This document shows positions 44,627-53,200 of a stretch of DNA of 64,000 nt, piece by piece. The notes beneath the pieces were generated by a model that was given only the letters and a program-made list of their open reading frames with translations, searched no databases and was not told the DNA's origin. Every line of letters begins with the position of its first letter. Positions within the stretch are counted from its first letter, which is position 1. Location of the stretch: the NCBI RefSeq assembly GCF_024198175.1, contig NZ_JAJVKV010000004.1:558001-622000 (forward strand), given 5' to 3'. The DNA is from Pyxidicoccus xibeiensis (GTDB taxonomy: Bacteria > Myxococcota > Myxococcia > Myxococcales > Myxococcaceae). The position numbers and the translations under genes were made by a program.

Positions 44627-44720
44627 TTCCGGGACTCGCGCACTCCCCGCGGGCGCGGGCACCCCGCCCGGCAACCGCGGAGCCAGAGGCCAGGCGCCGC
44701 TCCCGGGGCCCCATGCCGCC

Positions 44721-44740
44721 GGAAGGAACGTTCATTCCAC
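44721..44740. repeat. Palindromic repeat, solitary copy in a convergent intergenic region
   Basis: GGAAGGAACGTTCATTCCAC differs from the consensus at one end base. It sits between the stop of the hydrolase gene and the stop of the periplasmic-binding gene, a place where operators are not expected. Confidence 0.7.
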
Positions 44741-44814
44741 GGCGATGACCCGCCCGGACGGGCCCGCGGCATGCCGCTCATGGCTACCGGCGAGTCACGC
44801 AGGGGGGCCCCGCC

Positions 44815-46056
44815 TCAGCCGCCCTGCTCGCAATATCCGTAGTTGCAGGACGGCGCCGAGGATGGACAGTCTCCCGGTCCCGCGCACGGCTGGCAGGACG
44901 TGGCGCCGTTGGCCACCTTGTCGAAGAAACACCCGCAGCGCAGGCCCGAGGTCACGGGCGACAGCGGCCCCATCTCCGTGGTGCGCTTCACCTTCATCGC
45001 GCACCGGGGCACCAGGTGCTTGTTGATGATGGACTCCAGCAGTCCCTGCTCGAGCTGCGGCGCCGCGAAGCGGCTCACCAGCGCCCCCGCGGCCGCCGAG
45101 GGCAGCCCGTTCTCCACCCGCGTGTAGAAGTGCACCGGCCCCCAGATGGGATAGTGCCCGTCACGCACGTTCGCCTTGTCCTTCGCGAAGGGCGTGGAGT
45201 CCGGAAGGAAGCCGCACGACTGCCCCCGCGCCTGGAACGCGAGGATTCGCAGGTTGGAGCGCTCCTCGTCCGCCACGTCCGTGGACAGGATGCCAATCGC
45301 CTTCTCCGACGACTGCGCGTCCAGCAGCAGCTTCATGTTCTTGCGCACGCCGTCACTGCCACCCCGGTCCACGCCCCACCACTTGTCCGCCGGCACTCCG
45401 ATGGCCCGCGCAATCATCTGCTGCGTGCCCGAGCTGGCGTTGCGCACGAAGAACAGGCTGGAGTCCAGCCAGGGCGCGGCCTTGCCCTGGTTGCCGCCCA
45501 TGCCGAACGCCATGTACGCCGCCTCCGCGCTGATGCTCTTCTGCGTGGAGTTCACCGGCACCACGAAGGTCATCGGCTGGATGGGCCCCTCGTAGTCGGC
45601 AATCTGCACCCCGGCGGGCGCCTCGACGCCGCACGTGGAGGCGAAGACGTCCGACACGCCCACGTCCACCAGCACGCCCTCGGCCGGCAGCGAGCACTCC
45701 CGCGCCGTGCCGTCCGCCGCCAGCAGGATGGCGTAGTTCGCGGCCCGCGTTCCGGCCGCGGGGATGTCCTTCATCACCCGCTTCGCCGGGTCCGTGCTGT
45801 AGATGGCGGTGACGCCCGTGCACGAGCCCTGGGCCTGGTAGACGATGCTGTAGGCCGGCGTGTCCTGGGCGAGCAGCGGCGCCACCACCGTGAGGAACGA
45901 GCGGACTGCCGAGGAGCCCGCCACGTACACCACGTTCGTGCTCGGACAGGAGAGGGTGGGAACGTTCGTCTGCGCGTGGGCGGCGGGGACGGTGAGCGTG
46001 GCGAGGAGCACGGCCAGCGCGCACGTCGGGCCGCGCCAGAGGGCGGAAGGTCTCAT
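44815..46056 (-). CDS. Phosphate-binding-like periplasmic protein with Cys-rich tail
   Basis: 413 aa. The signal peptide ends PAAHAQTN. The body shows the PstS-type binding-protein opening VYVAGSSAVRSFLTVVAPLL, and later SSGTQQMIARAIG and GILSTDVADEE. The last 60 residues hold eight or so cysteines (GLRCGCFFDK, SCQPCAGPGDCPSSAPSCNYGYC), a pattern of myxobacterial surface proteins. It is the last gene of the kinase operon, 14 bp after the lipoprotein gene. The ligand is unproved. Confidence 0.7.
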   Translation of the reverse strand: MRPSALWRGPTCALAVLLATLTVPAAHAQTNVPTLSCPSTNVVYVAGSSAVRSFLTVVAPLLAQDTPAYSIVYQAQGSCTGVTAIYSTDPAKRVMKDIPAAGTRAANYAILLAADGTARECSLPAEGVLVDVGVSDVFASTCGVEAPAGVQIADYEGPIQPMTFVVPVNSTQKSISAEAAYMAFGMGGNQGKAAPWLDSSLFFVRNASSGTQQMIARAIGVPADKWWGVDRGGSDGVRKNMKLLLDAQSSEKAIGILSTDVADEERSNLRILAFQARGQSCGFLPDSTPFAKDKANVRDGHYPIWGPVHFYTRVENGLPSAAAGALVSRFAAPQLEQGLLESIINKHLVPRCAMKVKRTTEMGPLSPVTSGLRCGCFFDKVANGATSCQPCAGPGDCPSSAPSCNYGYCEQGG

Positions 46057-46070
46057 GAGAGGCAGGTCTT

Positions 46071-46400
46071 TCAAGGCCGGGGGATGAGGTCGGGCAGCGC
46101 TTCGCCGGGATTGCACAGCCCCAGGCGGGCGCAGTTGTCGAAGGGCACGCACTCGGCGAGGGTGCACTGGTTGAGGAACTGCTCCTCGCTGGAGGCATTG
46201 CCGCGGAAGCAGCCCGTCGGCCCGAGCCCGGAAGGCACGCACACGCCTTCCTGGCAGACGGGGTACGTACCGAAGCGCTCACAGTCCGCGTCCGAGCCGC
46301 ACTGCGCGGGCTCGGTGTCCAGGGCCAGCGAACAGCCGGTGGCCGCCATCAGCAGCACCGAGGCGAGCAGGCCGCGGCGGGGAGAAGAGAAGGAAGGCAT
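46071..46400 (-). CDS. Cysteine-rich lipoprotein
   Basis: 109 aa. Lipobox ATGC in LLASVLLMAATGCSL. The mature part carries about nine more Cys in spaced pairs (QCGSDADCERFGTYPVCQEGVCVP), the same style as the tail of the downstream gene. It is disulfide-stabilised and probably anchored to the outer membrane. It lies 24 bp after the PEGA/TPR gene and 14 bp before the binding protein, all in one operon. Confidence 0.75.
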   Translation of the reverse strand: MPSFSSPRRGLLASVLLMAATGCSLALDTEPAQCGSDADCERFGTYPVCQEGVCVPSGLGPTGCFRGNASSEEQFLNQCTLAECVPFDNCARLGLCNPGEALPDLIPRP

Positions 46401-46424
46401 GGAGGTCGCTCGTGAAGGCGGGGG

Positions 46425-47441
46425 CTAGAAGGCACCGGCGACGCCGACGCCGCCGGGGCCCACGCCCATCCGGACGGACGGAGCGGACGGGGCGGGGGCA
46501 GCATCCGGAGAACCACCGGAGAAGGTCATGAAGGCGGAGATGCCGGCGGCCACCACCGCGGCCCCGGTGAGGAGGTCGCTGGTGAGGGCCAGCGTCTTCG
46601 TCTTGCTGCTGGCGTCCTCGAGCTGCGCGCGTGTCACGCCGAAGGTGTCCCGCTGCGTCTTCAGGTCATTCGCGGCGCTGTTGGCGAGCAGCGCGGTGAC
46701 GCCCGCGCCGGCCGCCAGCGCTCCGGTGGCCGCCCACATCTTCCAGGGCACGCCGCGCGGCTCGGTGGCGCGGGCCGTGAGGCTGGGGCTGGGCGCCTCG
46801 GGAGCCGCGGCCACGGGCGCGGCGGAGGGCTTCGGCGCGGGCGGAGGAGCGAACTCGAGCTGCACCCGCAGGGTGTCCATGCCGGCCACGTCCACCATGC
46901 GCGTCACGGGAGGCTCTCCCGGCAGCTCGGCCGTCACCTTGCGCCGGCCGGCGCTCACCACCACCGGCTCGGCCAGGGGCGTGCGTCCCACCGGCTGGTC
47001 GTCCACGGACACCTGCGCGCCCACCGGCCGGGTGACGATGTCCAGGGTGGCCACGCGCGAGCGCAGCCGCTCCACCTCGCGCTGCACCTCGTCGCGGCGC
47101 TGGGCGGAGACGTCCGCGCCGCCGTCATCCAGGTACTGCTGGAAGCTCTTCAGCGCGCCCGCGTAGTCCTGGAGCTGATACTGGACCTGGGCGATGTTGT
47201 AGAGGAGCCGGTAGCTGGGAGCCAGCTCGTGCGCGCGCTGGAACTCCACGAGCGCGGCGCGGAAGTCGCCCTCCTCGTAGAACTCGCGGCCGCGCTCGTA
47301 GCGCCGCTGCGCTTCCTCCATCTGCTGGGTGCGCGCCGGGGCCTTGCGCGCGGGGGCGGCGGCGCTGGCACTGCCAGCCGCCAGGGCCAGCATGAGCACG
47401 AGGGCCAGCCGCTTCGGACGACACATCAGGTGGGTGTTCAT
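46425..47441 (-). CDS. TPR and PEGA domain protein
   Basis: 338 aa with a signal peptide (RLALVLMLALAAGSASA). Two or three TPR units (EEAQRRYERGREFYEEGDFRAALVEFQRAHEL) are followed by a coiled stretch and a PEGA domain (ATLDIVTRPVGAQVSVDDQPVGRTPL), then a Pro-linker, a hydrophobic segment and a Gly-rich end. PEGA domains bind envelope components. The start overlaps the kinase stop by 4 bp. It is likely a partner of that kinase. Confidence 0.8.
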   Translation of the reverse strand: MNTHLMCRPKRLALVLMLALAAGSASAAAPARKAPARTQQMEEAQRRYERGREFYEEGDFRAALVEFQRAHELAPSYRLLYNIAQVQYQLQDYAGALKSFQQYLDDGGADVSAQRRDEVQREVERLRSRVATLDIVTRPVGAQVSVDDQPVGRTPLAEPVVVSAGRRKVTAELPGEPPVTRMVDVAGMDTLRVQLEFAPPPAPKPSAAPVAAAPEAPSPSLTARATEPRGVPWKMWAATGALAAGAGVTALLANSAANDLKTQRDTFGVTRAQLEDASSKTKTLALTSDLLTGAAVVAAGISAFMTFSGGSPDAAPAPSAPSVRMGVGPGGVGVAGAF

Positions 47442-49330
47442 GGGGTTTCCGAGGGAGAAGCTCCGCCCTGCTCGGACCAGGGGTTGTCCGAGTCCAGCGC
47501 GCGTCGGGGCGGCTTGCGGCGAGCCGGCTTCGCGGGCAGCTCGGCGAAGTCCGGCTCCTGCTCGCGGCCCTGCGCTTCGGGCTCACGCCGAGGGCTCTCC
47601 ACGACAGCGGCCCGGCGCGACTCCTGGCCGCGCCGCGAGAGGGTGATGTCCAGCGACAGGTCACGGTCGAAGCGGACCTCCTTCACCACTGTCGTGTACC
47701 CGGGCGCGGAGACCCGCAGCACGTGCGCGCGGCCGTCTCGCGGGAAGCGGTCCGAGAAGGGATTGCCCGACAGGGGCCGGTCATCCAGGCGGAGCGAGGC
47801 CTTGCGCGGCGTCACCGTCACCTGCAGCTCCACCTCCGTGGGCGCCGGTGGCGCCTGCTCCGCGCTCGCTGCCGCGACACCCGCGGCCGGGACGGAGGGC
47901 CCCGCCGGTACCACCGCTGGAGTCACGGCCGCCACGGGGGCGGGAGTGCCCGTCGCCGCGGAGGGAGCCTCGGGCGCCTTCGGAGGTGCTCCCACGGGCT
48001 GCGCCACGGGAGGCGCGGCGACGACTGGAGCAGGCGGTGCCGCTCCTCCGCCGGAGCGAAGGCCCAGGGCGACGGCGCCCGCCAGCAGCGCCACGACGCC
48101 CACAGCGCCCACGAGGACGGCGCGCCGGCCCGGCTTCAGGGCCCCGGAGCGCGTGGGGCCGGTGGACGGGGAGCCTGGACCCGGCTCCGTCGGAGGCACG
48201 GGCATGGAGCCGCCGGTGCCGGGCCGGGTGGGGTCGGTGGACGGGGAGCCCGGACCCGGCTCCGTCGGAGGCACGGGCATGGAGCCGCCGGTGCCGGGCC
48301 GCACGGAGCCGGAGCCCCGGGACTGCTCGCGGGGCCGGCTGCCATTGCCGGACACGGGAGTGCCCACGACGGGGCTGCCCCCGGTGGGCACGGCGGCGCG
48401 GCTGATGAGCTGGGCCAGCTGCTGGGTGCCCACCGGATGCCCGCAGCTCAGCAGGTACCGGTCCAGGTCCGCCTGCATCTCCCGGCAGCTCGCGTACCGC
48501 TTCGTCCGGTCCTTCGCCAGGGCGCGCTGGACGATGTACTGCAAGGGCTGGGGCACATCCTCGCGCCGCGCGGCCAGCGGGATGAAGGGCTCGTAGAGGA
48601 TGGCATGCATCAGCGCCGCGTCGTTGGCGGCCTCGAACGGCTTGGCGCCCGCGACCATCTCGTAGAGCACCACGCCCAGCGAGTACACGTCCGAGCTCGG
48701 GGCCAGGGGCTCGTTCCGGAGCTGCTCGGGGGCCATGTACGGCACCTTCCCCTTGAGCGTGCCCACCTGCGTCTGCGGCGCCTGGCTGGTGGCCTTGGCG
48801 ATGCCGAAGTCCACCAGCTTCACGTTGCCGCTGCGGGTCAGCAGGATGTTGTCCGGGCTGACGTCGCGATGCACCATCCGCATCGCCTCGCCGGTGTCTG
48901 GATCGCAGAACTCGTGGGCGAAGGTCAGCCCCTCACACACCGAGGAGGCAATGCGGGCACACAGCGGATAGGGCACCCGCTGCTCCTGCCCATGCAGCCG
49001 CCGCAAGAGCGCGCGCAGCGTCGGCCCGTCGATGTACTCCATCGCCAGGAAGTACGCGCCCTCGGACTCGCCGAAGTCGAAGATCTGCACCAGGTTGGGG
49101 TGGTTGAGCCGCGCCGCCAGCCGGGCCTCGGAGAGGAACATCTCCACGAACTGCGGGTCCTGCGCCAGGTGCGGCAGGATGCACTTCACGACCAGCGTCT
49201 TCTCGAAGCCGCCAGGACCCGCGACACGGGCCCGGTACACCTTCGCCATCCCGCCGTGACCCAGCTCTGAAACAAGCTCGTACCTGCCCAGCAGCGCAGT
49301 GCTGGTTACCATCTCACGGGGGGCGGACAC
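47438..49330 (-). CDS. Transmembrane Ser/Thr protein kinase with PEGA domain
   Basis: 630 aa. The kinase domain (residues about 15-290) has GHGGMAKVY, the ATP lysine in VVKCIL, the catalytic loop HRDVSPDN (Ser in place of Lys, as in many myxobacterial kinases) and VDFGIAK, SSDVYSLGV. Then come a Pro/Gly-rich linker, one membrane helix (AVLVGAVGVVALLAGAVALGL) and an extracytoplasmic PEGA-like domain. It would sense the envelope and phosphorylate cytoplasmic targets. The start is GTG 49330. First gene of a four-gene operon. Confidence 0.9.
   Translation of the reverse strand: MSAPREMVTSTALLGRYELVSELGHGGMAKVYRARVAGPGGFEKTLVVKCILPHLAQDPQFVEMFLSEARLAARLNHPNLVQIFDFGESEGAYFLAMEYIDGPTLRALLRRLHGQEQRVPYPLCARIASSVCEGLTFAHEFCDPDTGEAMRMVHRDVSPDNILLTRSGNVKLVDFGIAKATSQAPQTQVGTLKGKVPYMAPEQLRNEPLAPSSDVYSLGVVLYEMVAGAKPFEAANDAALMHAILYEPFIPLAARREDVPQPLQYIVQRALAKDRTKRYASCREMQADLDRYLLSCGHPVGTQQLAQLISRAAVPTGGSPVVGTPVSGNGSRPREQSRGSGSVRPGTGGSMPVPPTEPGPGSPSTDPTRPGTGGSMPVPPTEPGPGSPSTGPTRSGALKPGRRAVLVGAVGVVALLAGAVALGLRSGGGAAPPAPVVAAPPVAQPVGAPPKAPEAPSAATGTPAPVAAVTPAVVPAGPSVPAAGVAAASAEQAPPAPTEVELQVTVTPRKASLRLDDRPLSGNPFSDRFPRDGRAHVLRVSAPGYTTVVKEVRFDRDLSLDITLSRRGQESRRAAVVESPRREPEAQGREQEPDFAELPAKPARRKPPRRALDSDNPWSEQGGASPSETP
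48153..48302 (-). repeat. 75-bp tandem repeat inside the kinase linker
   Basis: Two 75-bp units, nearly identical, encode two copies of a 25-residue Gly/Pro/Ser block (RPGTGGSMPVPPTEPGPG...). The unit is a multiple of three, so the kinase linker length can vary in frame. Confidence 0.85.
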
Positions 49331-49427
49331 TGTTACCTCGCCGTAAACAACGCGAGGCCGGAATACACCGCGATTTCAATTGTCTGTCGAGGCAGGAGCC
49401 CCGTGCCACGTATGTGTTTACACGACT

Positions 49428-49466
49428 GTGACCGTTACACAGACGTGACAGTCACACGTTCGTGAC
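49428..49466. promoter_or_regulatory. Clustered GTGAC dyads upstream of the kinase operon
   Basis: GTGACCGTTAC (49428-49438), the perfect palindrome GTGACAGTCAC (49445-49455) and another GTGAC (49462-49466) lie at a 17-bp spacing about 100-135 bp before the kinase start and just past the Uma2 stop. They may be a regulator-binding cluster; no protein is assigned. Confidence 0.4.
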
Positions 49467-49469
49467 ACA

Positions 49470-50084
49470 TCAAGGCGCCTCCAGCTCCGGCGGCCAGAGC
49501 GCTCCGAGATTCAACTCGATGGCCTCGAAAGGCTCGGCCCGGATGCGTCCCTCTCCGGAGTGCCAGCCTCGCTTCTCCCACGAGTCCCCCTGCCGCAGGA
49601 ACACCTCCAGCGTCCGCGTGTCCGGGTCCACCAGCCACAGGTGGCCCACCCCTTCCCGCGCGTAGAGGTCCTTCTTCCGCCCACGGTCCAGTGACGCCGT
49701 GGACGGCGACAGCAGCTCACAGACCCAGTCCGGAGCCAGCGTGTGGTAGGGCACCCGGGCAAGCCTGGGCATGCGCTCACGTCGCCAGCCCGCAAGGTCG
49801 GGTATCACCACGCTCTTCCCGAAGTGCAGCTCGGGCTCGGCGATGAACCACCAACCGCCAGGGCCTTCGTCGCTGTCCTGGAAGCCATAGAGCCGGCTGC
49901 CCAGCGCATAGCTGGCAATCCCGTGCGGGCTCGCCGGCCTCGGCATGACGATGAGTTCGCCGTCGATGAGCTGCCCCACCACGTGGTCGGGCAGCGCCAG
50001 CAGGTCCTCGTATGTCGCTGGCCGCTTCGTCTCGTTGCCCATGCCCGGACTCCCCAGTCCTCCAACTCCCCACCCACCCATCAT
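49470..50084 (-). CDS. Uma2-family endonuclease, copy 2
   Basis: 204 aa, the paralogue of the gene at 42951-43565. The N-terminal halves are almost identical at protein level (RPATYEDLLALPDHVVGQLI to VVIPDLAGWR). The C-terminal halves diverge (for example SPSTASLDRGRKK, DTRTLEVFLRQGDSWEK). Catalytic residues look intact (D in IPDLAGW, E in CELLSPS). ATG 50084 has GGGAGG ahead; ATG 50042 is an alternative. Not part of an operon: a kinase operon starts 139 bp downstream on the same strand. Confidence 0.85.
   Translation of the reverse strand: MMGGWGVGGLGSPGMGNETKRPATYEDLLALPDHVVGQLIDGELIVMPRPASPHGIASYALGSRLYGFQDSDEGPGGWWFIAEPELHFGKSVVIPDLAGWRRERMPRLARVPYHTLAPDWVCELLSPSTASLDRGRKKDLYAREGVGHLWLVDPDTRTLEVFLRQGDSWEKRGWHSGEGRIRAEPFEAIELNLGALWPPELEAP
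49795..50033. repeat. Uma2 paralogue block, copy 2
   Basis: The 239-bp partner of 43276-43514, in the same orientation, gap-free, with about 8 mismatches by eye. The adjacent C-terminal coding part is clearly more diverged. Confidence 0.85.
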
Positions 50085-50235
50085 CGACCCTGCCTCCCTG
50101 GAGTGGAACCCCACCTACCACCGCGTGTCCAGACCTTCCTACTCGCCAGGTCTGACACGCGGCCGCCTGCCCGCCTGCCCTCCAGCCCCCGCTATCGGCT
50201 TGCCTTTCCCTCCCGCATCTTGAAGAAGCATCCCC

Positions 50236-53200
50236 ATGCCCGCGGAGCTCGCACGGCCCCCTTCCCCGCCCTCGCAGGAGGCCGGAGGTCCTCCTTTCGA
50301 CACGGACAGCGCGCTGCTCACGTGGCTCAAGGCCCACGGCATCGAGCACGTCACCCGCCTCAGCCTCGTGATGCTCGGCCCCCGCATCGAGGCCGCGCTG
50401 GTGCCGCAGTTCCGCATGGCCATCGCCGGGCGCCGGCTGGTGGAGCTGGCCAGCGCGGAGTCCCTGGCCCGCTGGACGTCCGAGGCCCAGCCGTCCCCGA
50501 AGATGAAGGACCTGCTGCCCCGCCTCGCCTGCCGCTTCCTCGAAGATGAGCGCGCCGCCGCCGAGGATGCCCGGACGGCAGTCCCCGAGCGCCTGCGGCC
50601 TCCAGAAGAGCCCCGCACCCACCCCATCCACCGCCTCCTGATGGAGCTGCGCTCCCGACTCCCTGTCGGCGTGGCTCCACGGCCCCAGCGCTGGCTGTCC
50701 GCCGAGGCGCTCCAGCACGACGCCCAGCTCCCCGGCTTCCGCCTCAAGGAGGCGCGCTGCTCGGAGCTTCCCGTCGGCGCCGTCGCCGGCTTCATCCTCC
50801 CCGAGGCGCGCCTCACCTTCTCCCCGTCCGCCGTGAAGGCCGAGTGCACCTGCGGCTCACAGGCCTGCGTGCACGTCCTCGCCGCCATCGACACCGCCCT
50901 GCTCTGGCTGCGCCAGCCGTGGACGGACGCCTTCGGCGAGACGCTCGAGGAGCTGGTGCGCCCCGAGTGGGAGCGCACGCTGCGGGCCCTGGAGCGCGCC
51001 GTCGACGAGGCCCCCGGTGGCGGCCCCGCTGGCGCGGAGATCTCCTGGCGCCTGGAGGTCATCGACGGGTACGGCGTGGAGCTCGCCCCCTACGTACACC
51101 GGCGCAACAAGAAGGGGCAGCTCACCACCGGCGCCCGCGTCACCCGGCGGCGGCTGCTCCAGGAGTTCGGCTCCCAGCTCTCCCCGTCCGACGCGCGCCT
51201 CGCCGCGCTGCTGCCGGAGACGGCGGCGCCCGCCTCGCGCGAGCTGCTCTTCGAGCTGGTCAACCACCCGCGCATCTACATGGACGACTCGCCGCAGCTC
51301 GTGAGCATCGAGCGCGCCCAGGTGGGGCTCGTCGCGGAGGACCAGAACGGCACCGTCGTCATCCACGCGGGCGTCGACGGCGCCGCGCTCTCCAAGGCCA
51401 TGGTGGACCGCATCCGCAGGTCGAAGCCCGAGGAGGGGCTCTACCTGTGGGACGCGGGCGCGCGCCACCTCACCGTGCTCGACGTGGGCCCGGAGGCCCG
51501 CGCGCTCCTCGCGGTGCTCCAGCGCCACGGCAACGCCTTCCCCCCGGAGAGCCACGGCCCGCTGCTGGAGAAGCTGTCGAAGTTCTCCCTGCGCCTGCCC
51601 GTGGCCATGCCCCGCGGCGTCATGGGCGAGCAGCTCCCCCCGCTGAACCTGCCGGTGCTGCGGCTCGAGCTCCAGCTCGACGGCCAGGTGCGGCTGGACG
51701 TGCGCGTGCGTCCGCTGCCCGACAGCCGCTCCTTCACCCCAGGCGAGGGCCCGCGCGACGTGCTGGTGCGGCGCGGCACGGCCCCGCTGCACGCGGTGCG
51801 CGACTTCGCCCGCGAGCGCGCGCTCGCCGAGTCCGTGGTGTCCCAGCTCCGGCTCGACACCACCGCCGCGCCGCTGGAGTCCGCCTTCGGCTTCACGCTG
51901 GGCAACGCCCAGAGCGCGCTCCGGCTCATCAAGGCCCGCGACGCGCTGGAGCCCCGGCCGGAGCTGGAGTGGATTGGCACCTCGCTGCGGCTCCTCTCCG
52001 CGCGCGGCCCCGGGGACTTGCGCGTGACGGTGGGCCGCAAGCGCCACTGGTTCGGCGTGCTCGGGGAGCTGGCCGTGCAGGGCGAGCGCGTGGAGCTGGC
52101 CCGCCTGCTGGATGCCGCGCGCCGCAAGGAGCGCTTCGTCCAGGTCGAGGGCCAGGGCCACACCTACGTGGAAATCGAAGACGCCCTGCGCCAGCACCTG
52201 GAGCGGCTGTCGGACCATGCGTACCTGTCGCGCCATGGCCTGGAGGTGGGGCCCTCCGCGACGGAGGCGCTGAGCGCGCTGGGCAGCGCGGGGGCCCAGG
52301 TAGACGCGGACGCGGCGTGGCGCTCGCTCGCCGAGCGCATCTTCGCCGCGAAGGAGCTGAAGCCCCGCGTCCCCGCCACCCTGAAGACGGAGCTGCGCGA
52401 CTACCAGCACGAGGGCTTCCGCTGGCTCACGCGGCTGGCATCGTGGAACGCGGGCGGCGTGCTCGCGGACGACATGGGCCTGGGCAAGACGGTGCAGGCG
52501 CTGGCCGTGCTGCTGGAGCGCTCGAAGCTCGGCCCCGCCCTGGTGCTGGCGCCCACGTCGGTGGCCTTCAACTGGATGGACGAGGCGAAGCGCTTCGCCC
52601 CCTCGCTGCGGATGAAGCTCTTCGCGGACGAGGAGGACCGGGGCGGCACGCTGGAGCGGCTGGGGCCCAGGGACGTCCTCGTCCTCAGCTACGGCCTGCT
52701 CACCCGGGACATCGAGCGGCTGTCCGCCATCCGCTTCTCCACCCTCGTCTTCGACGAGGCCCAGACGCTGAAGAACGCGGCCACCCACCGCGTGCGCGCC
52801 GCGCGGGCGCTCCAGGGGGACTTCAAGTTCGCTCTCTCCGGCACGCCGCTGGAGAACCACCTGGGCGAGCTGTGGAGCCTGTTCGCCGTCGTCTTCCCCG
52901 AGCTGCTCGGCAGCTGGGAGGCGTTCCGCGAGCGCTTCGCCGCGCCGATTGAGAAGGGCATCGACCCGACGGCGGCGCCCGCGCTGGCCCGGGTGCTCCA
53001 GCCCTTCCTGCTGCGGCGCACCAAGGCGCAGGTGGAGGCGCAGCTCCCCGCCCGCACCGACGTGCGCGTCCCCGTCGTCCTGTCCGCCGAGGAGTGGCAG
53101 CTCTACGAGGACGCCCGCCTGGCCGCCCTGTCCGACCTGGAGACGAACAAGCACGTCCTGCGCGAGCAGGAGCGGCGCGTCGAAGTGCTGGCCGCCCTCA

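Noticed and set aside
49331-49420. Sigma-54-like box before the kinase (TGGCACG...TCCTGC on the minus strand)
   Set aside because: The GG and GC elements are 12 bp apart instead of the required 10.
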